Of a stretch of DNA of 14,576 bases, positions 1 to 5,987 are shown piece after piece. The stretch is from JAKPPT01 sp964630305 (GTDB lineage Bacteria > Spirochaetota > Spirochaetia > Treponematales > UBA12059), in contig CAZVTR010000049.1 in NCBI GenBank assembly GCA_964630305.1, positions 1 through 14,576 of the forward strand, read 5' to 3'. How positions within the stretch are numbered: position 1 is the first letter of the stretch; the number at the start of each line of letters is the position of its first letter. Both the position numbers and the translations under genes were made by a program. The notes beneath the pieces are model-generated. The model worked only from the letters and a program-made list of their open reading frames with translations, ran no database searches and had not been told where the DNA came from.

Positions 1-101
1 GGCTTTTTTATAGTCAGCTCAAAATACGGAACAGTTAAAGCAAATGCGCTTTGCTTTTTGTATGAGAATTGCAGCTTGTTAAAAATAAATTGTTTATTCA
101 T
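1..101 (-). CDS. tupC: Tungstate ABC transporter ATP-binding protein TupC, N-terminal part (runs off window)
   Basis: The first 33 codons of an ABC ATPase are visible, starting MNKQFIFNKLQFSYKKQ and continuing into a stretch that ends in LTIKK at the window edge. The pattern 'L.F.Y' followed by hydrophobic strands is the usual opening of an ABC nucleotide-binding domain just ahead of Walker A. The ATG at 101-99 overlaps the tupB stop codon (ATGAATAA), so translation is probably coupled, and the order permease then ATPase matches tupABC operons. Walker A and all later motifs lie outside the window, so the family is inferred mainly from context. Expected role: energising tungstate import at the inner face of the cytoplasmic membrane. 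Confidence 0.72.
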   Translation of the reverse strand, partial: MNKQFIFNKLQFSYKKQSAFALTVPYFELTIKK

Positions 102-756
102 AGTTCGCAATATAGTTGATGGTTGTATTGACAATAAGCGATATCAGTAAAAGAAAAATACCCAGTGCAATTGCAAGATCGATATTCCCTTTTGATGTTT
201 CCAATGCTATAGCCGTTGTCATGGTTCGTGTCGCATGTCTGATATTGCCGCCTATCATCATAACGAGGCCTACTTCTCCAATTACCCTGCCAAATGCAAG
301 TGCAAGCGCTCCGCCTAGTACTGGCATAGCTTCTTTTGCAGTTATAATAAGTGTAGAAATTGTACTTGTCTTAAACACAGAAAGCGTTTCGAACAGCGTT
401 GTGTCAATTTTTGAAAGCCCGGAAACAAGATGATGAATAACCAATGGCAGTGCTAATAAAAATTCTCCAAAAATTACACCTGGTGATGTATACAGCCAGT
501 TCAAACCGCTTAAAAAACCTTTTTTTGACAGCAACAGGTACACAAAAAGACCAATAACGACAGTCGGTACTGCTGTTAGTGTACTAATTATCGATGCAAT
601 AATATTTCGCATGGTTTTGCGGTGATATCTGTCTTTGCGGGAGATCCAGATGCTGGGGGCAATACCCACAAGCATGGCTAGAAGAGCAGCGCTCAATGCA
701 AAATAGAGACTGCGAAGCGAAATTTCGAGAATCTCAGAAAACGATATCGTATTCAT
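94..756 (-). CDS. tupB: Tungstate ABC transporter permease TupB
   Basis: This is a 220-residue integral membrane permease of the BPD transport (MetI-like) family. Hydrophobic segments lie near residues 14-34, 50-75, 84-112, 140-170 and 190-216. The cytoplasmic loop that docks the ATPase (EAA-like loop) is in the region ALALAFGRVIGEVGLVMMIG, followed by TMTTAIALETSKG, a run I recognise from TupB/WtpB-type proteins. The length fits TupB, which is shorter than ModB fusions. The ATG at 756-754 overlaps the tupA stop as ATGA, with only a weak GGA upstream, implying translational coupling. It should form the tungstate channel with TupA (binding lipoprotein) and TupC (ATPase). A molybdate or generic oxyanion specificity cannot be excluded from sequence alone. 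Confidence 0.88.
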   Translation of the reverse strand: MNTISFSEILEISLRSLYFALSAALLAMLVGIAPSIWISRKDRYHRKTMRNIIASIISTLTAVPTVVIGLFVYLLLSKKGFLSGLNWLYTSPGVIFGEFLLALPLVIHHLVSGLSKIDTTLFETLSVFKTSTISTLIITAKEAMPVLGGALALAFGRVIGEVGLVMMIGGNIRHATRTMTTAIALETSKGNIDLAIALGIFLLLISLIVNTTINYIANYE

Positions 757-1655
757 TGGTTTTCCGTGCTTTGTGTTATTATGTTATAACATTTATTGCC
801 TTGAATTGAAAAATTGCTGATAATAGTCTGTGCTTCCTGGCTTAACAGAAAGTCTGCAACCATACGCGCATATTTTTGCTGTTCTGATCTTGAATTGCTT
901 TTGAAAATGATGATGCTATAAATGGTAGAAAAGTTTTCTGGCTCTTCTGAACCATCAAAAAGAATTTTTATTGCATTAGTGTAATTTTGCTTAAACCATG
1001 CACTGTTCGATACCGAAAGCCATGTTGGTAAATCTGCAATAATATAGGCACCGAGCGAGTTTGCTAGCAGTAATGCTTCGCTCATTCCCTGACCTGGTTC
1101 TTTATACCATGCTGGATCCGGTTTTATGCCTATTTTGCTCCACAGTGATTTTTCAAAAATGTCTGTCCCTGAATTATCACCGCGCGATATAAACAAAACA
1201 GGCGTGCGCTCAGGTTTGCCCGATATTTGCGTGAGCCTGGTGTTGTAAACGGCTATTTTTTCCAGCGCAGCTTCAGGTGTAGCTGCTTGTGCAACCTGAG
1301 CGGGATCATCGAGCGGACCAAGGAGCACAAACCGAGAAGAAAGAAACGAGTATCGCGCTAAAACAAGACCCGATTCCTTATACATTTGCTCAAGTTCTGG
1401 CGCATGGGCAATCACTAAATCAACATCGCCCTTTTTGCCCAACTCCAGAGCAGCTCCGCTTCCTGTTGTGATAACTTGAACCGTTACATGAGTTTTTTTT
1501 GTAAATGCATCGAGGAGCACTCCGAGCAGTCCGGATTGTTCGAGGCTGGTTGTCGTCGCTAGCCGTACAGCAACCTGAGGTTTACAGGAAGTTGTAGCAG
1601 CACACAGAAAAGCGAATACTATCACGAAAGCACTAAGCTTCTTGAGGAATACCAT
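753..1655 (-). CDS. tupA: Tungstate-binding lipoprotein TupA
   Basis: This 300-residue solute-binding protein captures tungstate outside the membrane and delivers it to TupB. A lipoprotein-type signal is visible: KK at residues 5-6, a hydrophobic core at 7-20 and a probable lipidated Cys24 in ATTSC, a relaxed lipobox of the kind spirochaetes tolerate. Family motifs are TTTSLEQSGLL (34-44), TGSGAALELGKKGDVDLVIAHA (in part, about 64-85) and SRGDNSGT (157-164), which line the oxyanion site in TupA-like proteins. The frame stays open upstream to 1877, but I chose the ATG at 1655 because AAAGGAG (1667-1661) sits 5 nt ahead, the signal peptide starts there, and the upstream part is a structured RNA leader with no protein-like character. 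It is the first gene of tupABC. Its base composition is more AT-rich than the phoH-tlyC operon. Tungstate is favoured over molybdate by family resemblance. Confidence 0.88.
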   Translation of the reverse strand: MVFLKKLSAFVIVFAFLCAATTSCKPQVAVRLATTTSLEQSGLLGVLLDAFTKKTHVTVQVITTGSGAALELGKKGDVDLVIAHAPELEQMYKESGLVLARYSFLSSRFVLLGPLDDPAQVAQAATPEAALEKIAVYNTRLTQISGKPERTPVLFISRGDNSGTDIFEKSLWSKIGIKPDPAWYKEPGQGMSEALLLANSLGAYIIADLPTWLSVSNSAWFKQNYTNAIKILFDGSEEPENFSTIYSIIIFKSNSRSEQQKYARMVADFLLSQEAQTIISNFSIQGNKCYNIITQSTENQ

Positions 1656-1660
1656 GGTAG

Positions 1661-1779
1661 CTCCTTTCCAAAGTGCGGGAGGCTGTTCCGTTTCCAGAGC
1701 AACCCTCGGCACATGTGCTTCTTGCATTACTGCATGTCCGGTACGTTTTACAGTTTGATGCACAGTGCCTCGGTCTTTG
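1661..1779 (-). promoter_or_regulatory. Moco/Tuco riboswitch candidate in the tupA leader
   Basis: Read on the minus strand, the leader folds as follows. An outer helix CAAAG (1779-1775) pairs with CUUUG (1673-1669). A long arm GGCAC-U-GUGC (1769-1760) pairs with GCAC-AU-GUGCC (1718-1708), topped by a small hairpin UGCA-GUAA-UGCA (1734-1723). A second arm GUUG-C-UCUG-GAAA-CGGA-A-CAGC (1703-1682) has a GAAA tetraloop. It is followed by CCUCCCGCAC and then GGAAAGGAG, which contains the tupA Shine-Dalgarno. The GAAA tetraloop arm, the CUCCCGC run and the purine-rich tail match my memory of the Moco RNA motif, which is known upstream of Moco synthesis, mod and tup genes. An alternative pairing of CUCC (1681-1678) with GGAG (1664-1661) could hide the ribosome binding site, so translational control is plausible. 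Whether it senses Moco or the tungsten form cannot be told by eye. Confidence 0.8.
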
Positions 1780-1781
1780 TA

Positions 1782-1803
1782 TCGTGTCACGAAGCTTGTG
1801 ATG
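1782..1803. repeat. 22-bp intergenic repeat, copy 1
   Basis: This 22-bp stretch matches 9263-9284 at 20 of 22 positions in the same orientation (core CGAAGCTTGTGA). This copy is also an imperfect hairpin: TCACGA and TTGTGA flank AGC. It sits immediately upstream of the riboswitch outer helix. Function unknown. Confidence 0.5.
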
Positions 1804-1830
1804 TAGACACAAAAACTCGGAGATGAAACT

Positions 1831-1860
1831 ACAATACCATACAATGCGATGCAGAAACAA
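1831..1860 (-). promoter_or_regulatory. Possible tupA promoter
   Basis: On the minus strand TTGTTT (1860-1855) is followed after 18 nt by TATTGT (1836-1831), a weak sigma-70-like pair. Transcription from here would start roughly 50 nt upstream of the riboswitch outer helix. The boxes match consensus poorly and other placements are possible, so this is only a candidate. Confidence 0.3.
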
Positions 1861-1906
1861 GGTGAGAGGGAGCTCATTCAGTATGCTGTGTGATATGTAT
1901 GCTAAG

Positions 1907-1935
1907 CTGGAACGAGAGCAGTTATCTCATTCCAG
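1907..1935 (-). other. Strong 11-bp RNA hairpin between the methyltransferase gene and tupA
   Basis: CTGGAATGAGA (1935-1925) pairs with TCTCGTTCCAG (1917-1907) around a 7-nt loop. The only imperfection is a U-G wobble when read as minus-strand RNA, which on the plus strand would be an A-C mismatch, so the structure favours minus-strand transcription. It lies 86 nt beyond the methyltransferase stop. No U-tract follows, so it is not a classical intrinsic terminator. It could stabilise the 3' end of the phoH operon transcript or act with Rho. The remaining unassigned sequence from 1936 to 2020 contains only a second, weaker inverted repeat (GGGAATA 1935-1941 with TATTCCC 1970-1976), which competes with this hairpin for one base. 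Confidence 0.5.
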
Positions 1936-2020
1936 GGAATAATTGCTATATCGTTTATGCGTGCGCGAATATTCCCGGCATAAATTACGCTGCTAGAACA
2001 ACAAATTGTGCATTAGTGAC

Positions 2021-2731
2021 TTATTTATACAAGACACAAATGCAATACAAGCTGTCTTGTGGTGAAAAAGGAGTTTGATCCCAACCGGCATAGATTGCGT
2101 AGAGAGAAAAACCATGGCGAGAAGCTTCTCTGGTAAGCTCACTAATCGTGATAGGATAGAGAACAGTTGTGTCAGTATAGGTATTAGTGTCCAGCGAAAG
2201 GCTAGTGGAAAATAGTAATGAGTCAGGAGTTGGCCCCGGTTCATAGCGCCTGGAAAATGTACAGTGATGTGTTTTAACTTCCGGAAAAACAAACCCTGTG
2301 TATATTGATGGATGAGCATAGTTTACCAGTTGTACAATAAAAAGTCCTGGTGATGTTAACAATGCATAACTGGACTCTAATAGTGAAGAGCGAAGTTCAG
2401 GAGTAAGATGTGGTATGGTATTTCCCAGGCAGGTAATAACATTAAACTGCTTCTGAGGGAAAAGGGAAGGGGCATCCAGCATCGAACCAATAACAACATT
2501 CCCTTTTGCATAGTCTGCCATTGCTGGTTCGAGTTCGATGCCATATGTCTCCCACCCGCGTTTTTCAAGCGCAGCGATAAGACTGCCCGTAGCACACCCA
2601 AGATCAAGCAGTGTTACATGTTTCTGTGATGGCAGTTTTTTTTGTGCAATATGTTGTATCGTTTGAATTGATGACTCGGAAAGCGGAAAGATTTCATCGT
2701 AGAGCGGTGCCAGGTGTTTGTAGAGGCTCAT
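2021..2731 (-). CDS. Class I SAM-dependent methyltransferase, substrate unknown
   Basis: This is a 236-residue cytoplasmic protein with a Rossmann-type methyltransferase core. Motif I, LLDLGCATG, is at residues 41-49; the acidic residue ending strand 2 is in YGIELEP (about 68-74); an aspartate-containing motif near SMLDAP follows; and ITCLGNTIPHL (about 98-108) corresponds to motif IV. The C-terminal third looks like the beta-rich lid found in Methyltransf_11/25-type enzymes. The substrate cannot be read from the sequence. It is the last gene of the phoH operon, starting 9 nt after the TPR gene stop, with a poor Shine-Dalgarno sequence (AGG within the TPR stop region). It is more AT-rich than the genes upstream. 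Companion genes act in RNA processing, but an RNA substrate is only a guess. Confidence 0.8.
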   Translation of the reverse strand: MSLYKHLAPLYDEIFPLSESSIQTIQHIAQKKLPSQKHVTLLDLGCATGSLIAALEKRGWETYGIELEPAMADYAKGNVVIGSMLDAPSLFPQKQFNVITCLGNTIPHLTPELRSSLLESSYALLTSPGLFIVQLVNYAHPSIYTGFVFPEVKTHHCTFSRRYEPGPTPDSLLFSTSLSLDTNTYTDTTVLYPITISELTREASRHGFSLYAIYAGWDQTPFSPQDSLYCICVLYK

Positions 2732-2740
2732 TCTCTAAAC

Positions 2741-4753
2741 CTAGTAAAGCATTTTGAGGGTTTCAAATACGTATGGGTAAGGCACCGCTGGTGCGGGAAT
2801 AATTGTGTTTTTAGGTGCTTCCGTCTGCATGAGCACAACCGTGTCGCCTACATTGACTGAGTCAAAGGGACCTTTAAATTGTATGGTGCCTTCTGCAACG
2901 GCATCATCAGTTTTGGTTACTTCAAACATGCCAATAAGTGCCGACTCCGGCCATACAAGGCCTGTTCCGTCTGCTTTTATGCTCGTCATGCCGCGCTTTA
3001 TTATATAAAATTTACTTCCTTTTTCTACTTTATTTTTCTTCCCAAGGTTTATTAAACCTGTCGTGCCTTTTCTGTTGATAAGGGTTCCGCGAAGCTGAAA
3101 TGCGCCTGCAAGCTCATCAAGGATTCTGTCACATGCACGCTGTATCCGTTCATTGCCGCTCTGTGTGACCTGAATAGAGCGGATAAGAACGCCAGTCCGT
3201 GCCTGCCTGAGCTCAACGCTTATCCGAATATCGCGTTCAGTTTCGTATGCAGTAAGCAAAATAAAATAATCCATGCCGCTTTCACGGGCTGATGCAAATG
3301 CATCGGTAAAGGTGTTCACGGTGCTAATCGTTGCATGAGGGTGTATCTGATTTGAAAATATCAGCGTGTCACGGAGGTATTGCGCTATAAGAATATCACT
3401 TCCTGGATGCCAGGGAATGCCGCCAGAACCAGTTGCGTAGATAGCAAGCGAATAAGGTGCAGTGCCAAGCTGGAGCGGTGTAACCTTCCAGGATCGGTAG
3501 ACGCTCCCTGCAAGGAGTGAATTATATACTTCAATTGCATCTTCTACTGCGCGATCGGCTTTGCCAATATCACGCAGGAAGAGGAGCTCTTCAAGGTAGG
3601 TGGCAGGCAGTCCGGATATTTTAATGAGCTCGGCGTACTCGCGGCGGCCTTTGTTAGCATAGGGGTAAATGAGGAGGCCGCGGCGGTACTCCTGGAGCGC
3701 TTTGCCATGGAGAAAGCTGTCTTGGAATGATCGTGCGCGGCTAAAGCGGTAATCTGCGTATTCTGATCGGAGCATCGCTTCCATAGGATAATATTTCATA
3801 ACAATATTTTCCATTGCAAGCCGCGCAAGCTCATCGTCAGGGTATAAGCTGGCTAGATACTTTAAGGTTTGCAGTGCTTCCGTAATTTTTCCGGCTCCCG
3901 CGTACGATATGCCTAAGAGGTAGAGGAGGCGGCGGTCATCCGGTGCTTTAGCGAGCGCTGCAGTAACCTGAGCGATTGCATCGGTGTAGACACCCTGCCT
4001 ATAGTATAAGTGCGCAAGAAGCTGGCGAAAGAGCGGATTATCAGGCATGCTCTGAACAGCCTTTTGCGCAAATACCGTAGCATCGCTAATTTTCCCCGTG
4101 TCAAAAAACTCAAGCGCAGTCAGGTAAAAGAGGGAAGGTTCATCGCCAAGCCACCGCAGTGCTTCTTGTATAAACCGTGAAGATTCCTCTGCTTTGCCTT
4201 CGGCTCGGGACAGCACGGCCATACTGAGGAGTGCTCGCGGATCGTCGGGAAACGTTTTGAGTGTTTTGTTCAAATAAGCAGCGGCATTGACCGTCTTACC
4301 GGAACGCACTTCGAGGAGTGCCATGCCAAAATTGGCATCTCGGTCCCCCGGTATTTTAGCAAGAACTTCTCCAAAGGCTTTTTCCGCACTGGCAAAATCT
4401 CCAGTCTGGAGATAGCAAAAACCGCTCAGGTTCACCCATTCCGGAAGCCTGCCGCCATACTGGAATGCTTTAGCGCAGTACGCAAGGCTCTGCGAGAACT
4501 CTTGCAGGTTATAAAACGCACGCGCAAGGAGCGCATACGCTGGCGCATACGCAGGGTTTACTGCAATTGACTGCATCGCAAGATCTATAGCACGGTAATA
4601 ACTCCGTGCGGCAAATTCGATTGAAGCCTTCTGGAGGAGTTCAGGAGCGGTAAGCCCTGGAGCAGCTTGCTGTGCAAGGAGACCGCTTGCTGTCAGGAGA
4701 AACATACACGCAAGGGGGAGCATAAAAATGGCTGTCAGAATTCTCTGTCTCAT
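2741..4753 (-). CDS. Secreted TPR-repeat protein with a unique C-terminal domain
   Basis: This is a 670-residue protein. Residues 1-27 form a signal peptide (RQR, hydrophobic core, cleavage probably after LLA before QQA), so it should be periplasmic or outer-membrane associated. Residues 35-310 form about eight degenerate TPR units, seen as recurrent patterns such as AYALLARAFYNLQEFSQSL and RLLYLLGISYAGAGKITEAL. A helical linker spans about 320-420. The C-terminal 240 residues contain a mixed alpha/beta segment with strands such as ISVELRQARTGVLIRSIQV and a final beta-rich part (KGTTGLINLGKKNKVEKGS, FKGPFDSVNVGDTVVL). The latter resembles the small barrel-like modules of envelope proteins such as FlgT, but I cannot name it firmly. 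The ATG overlaps the tlyC stop (ATGA), with AGGA upstream. From memory a similar protein follows tlyC in Treponema. A scaffold role in the cell envelope is inferred. Confidence 0.8.
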   Translation of the reverse strand: MRQRILTAIFMLPLACMFLLTASGLLAQQAAPGLTAPELLQKASIEFAARSYYRAIDLAMQSIAVNPAYAPAYALLARAFYNLQEFSQSLAYCAKAFQYGGRLPEWVNLSGFCYLQTGDFASAEKAFGEVLAKIPGDRDANFGMALLEVRSGKTVNAAAYLNKTLKTFPDDPRALLSMAVLSRAEGKAEESSRFIQEALRWLGDEPSLFYLTALEFFDTGKISDATVFAQKAVQSMPDNPLFRQLLAHLYYRQGVYTDAIAQVTAALAKAPDDRRLLYLLGISYAGAGKITEALQTLKYLASLYPDDELARLAMENIVMKYYPMEAMLRSEYADYRFSRARSFQDSFLHGKALQEYRRGLLIYPYANKGRREYAELIKISGLPATYLEELLFLRDIGKADRAVEDAIEVYNSLLAGSVYRSWKVTPLQLGTAPYSLAIYATGSGGIPWHPGSDILIAQYLRDTLIFSNQIHPHATISTVNTFTDAFASARESGMDYFILLTAYETERDIRISVELRQARTGVLIRSIQVTQSGNERIQRACDRILDELAGAFQLRGTLINRKGTTGLINLGKKNKVEKGSKFYIIKRGMTSIKADGTGLVWPESALIGMFEVTKTDDAVAEGTIQFKGPFDSVNVGDTVVLMQTEAPKNTIIPAPAVPYPYVFETLKMLY

Positions 4754-5532
4754 GCCTCTTCCTGGGTTGCCTCATTTTTCTGGACTAGTTTAATGCTATG
4801 GACTTTATGACCGTCCATATCCTGCACAATAAACTCTAAATTATTCCAGGTAACTTTCTCATAACGTGCCGGAATCTTCCCGAACAGGTCGAACACAAAA
4901 CCGCCGAGCGTATCAAACTCATCGGTGGGAATTTTAAGATTAAGCTGTTCATTGAGATCATCAAGATTGATGCGGGCATCGATAAGCCAAGTGCCCTCAC
5001 TCAGCTTAATGACTTCTTCTGTTTCGTTATCAAACTCGTCCTGAATATCGCCAACGATTTCTTCGATAATATCTTCCATGCAGACAATGCCGGATACTCC
5101 GCCATACTCATCAATAGCAATTGCAATGTGCACATGCCGGCGCTTGAATTCTCTGAGCAGAGAATCGATGCGTTTGGAATCCGGCACAAAAAATGGCTTG
5201 CGGATAATTGCTTCCAGGTTAATCGGCTCATGCTTCATGAGTGCCTGGAGGAGATCCTTAACATAGAGCACACCGATAACCTCATCGATACTTTCGCGGT
5301 ATACTGGGATACGGGAATGTCCACATGATCTTACGGTAGTAAGAATTTCTTCCTGCGTTGCATCGACTGGCAAAAAGACAACATCGATGCGCGGTACCAT
5401 GACCTCTTTGACAGTTGTCTCAGAGAGTTCCTCGATGCCGCGAATCATCTCTTTGCGTTCATCATTGCTTACATCTGCTTCGGGACGCTGTTTTGATTTA
5501 AAGAGTGTTTTAAAAAAATCTGCTATACTCAT
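4750..5532 (-). CDS. tlyC: CBS-pair and CorC_HlyC domain protein (TlyC/CorC family)
   Basis: This 260-residue protein carries a tandem CBS pair (about 43-100, starting VKEVMVPRIDVVFLP, and about 107-163, with HIAIAIDEYGGVSGIVCMEDIIEEIVGDI) followed by a CorC_HlyC domain (about 178-253, FDTLGGFVFDLFGKIP). It has no DUF21 membrane domain, so it is a soluble CorC/YbeX-type protein rather than a membrane CNNM-like one. The name hemolysin C is historical; true haemolytic activity is doubtful. In many bacteria this family sits beside ybeY, with proposed roles in Mg2+/Co2+ handling and ribosome or rRNA metabolism; that link is seen here. The start is supported by AGGA 6 nt upstream of the ATG. It overlaps ybeY by 4 nt and the TPR gene by 4 nt, giving tight translational coupling on both sides. 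Confidence 0.9.
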   Translation of the reverse strand: MSIADFFKTLFKSKQRPEADVSNDERKEMIRGIEELSETTVKEVMVPRIDVVFLPVDATQEEILTTVRSCGHSRIPVYRESIDEVIGVLYVKDLLQALMKHEPINLEAIIRKPFFVPDSKRIDSLLREFKRRHVHIAIAIDEYGGVSGIVCMEDIIEEIVGDIQDEFDNETEEVIKLSEGTWLIDARINLDDLNEQLNLKIPTDEFDTLGGFVFDLFGKIPARYEKVTWNNLEFIVQDMDGHKVHSIKLVQKNEATQEEA

Positions 5533-5987
5533 TTCTGTTCCTGATGCATATATAAAGATTGCATGAGTGCTTCCTGCTTTATGAGCATGGGTTCAGAAGC
5601 ATCATTCGTTGTGTGATCATATCCTGCAAGATGCAGTATACCATGCAAGAGCAATCTGTGCAGTTCTTCAGTGTAAGGCACATTCCAATTTTCGGCATTG
5701 CGGGTAACTGCCGGAAGCGAAATCGCAATGTCGCCTGCCAAAAATTGAGTAGTACCGTCGGGGAGTTCATAGGATGTCCCCTGCTCAAATGAGAGCACAT
5801 CAGTGGGTTCATCTTTATTTCTGTAATGCTTATTCAAGCTTTGCATGAGTGCATCGTCGGTAAAGAGCACTGAGATTTCCCAGTTGGTTTTCTCGAGAGT
5901 TTCGAGCACCTTATGGGCAAACTGGAGGAGCGATTCGGTTTCTGGTGGGGGTTCTACCCCCTGTGCATCAATTAAAATTGAATTCAT
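5529..5987 (-). CDS. ybeY: Endoribonuclease YbeY (rRNA maturation and ribosome quality control)
   Basis: This is a 152-residue single-domain metalloenzyme. The diagnostic zinc motif is at 115-125, HGILHLAGYDH, with His115, His119 and His125 as ligands. The conserved segment NKHYRNKDEPTDVLSFE (52-68) and the following LAGDIAIS (83-90) are also family hallmarks. Length and architecture are typical. The enzyme acts in 16S rRNA 3'-end maturation and 70S quality control in other bacteria. The stop of the HD-domain gene and this ATG share one base (TAATG), and its own stop overlaps tlyC by 4 nt. The operon order phoH, 7TM-HD, ybeY, corC-like is a common bacterial arrangement, which strengthens the call. 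Confidence 0.95.
   Translation of the reverse strand: MNSILIDAQGVEPPPETESLLQFAHKVLETLEKTNWEISVLFTDDALMQSLNKHYRNKDEPTDVLSFEQGTSYELPDGTTQFLAGDIAISLPAVTRNAENWNVPYTEELHRLLLHGILHLAGYDHTTNDASEPMLIKQEALMQSLYMHQEQK

Noticed and set aside
1656..1877. N-terminal extension of tupA in the open frame
   Set aside because: No protein-like character, it overlaps the structured leader, and the ATG at 1655 has the Shine-Dalgarno and signal peptide.
1907..1935. Calling the hairpin an intrinsic terminator
   Set aside because: No U-rich tract follows on either strand, so it is reported only as a hairpin.
1890..2078. Small plus-strand open frame in the tup/methyltransferase gap
   Set aside because: Runs through the hairpin and into the methyltransferase 3' end; no Shine-Dalgarno and no recognisable protein pattern.
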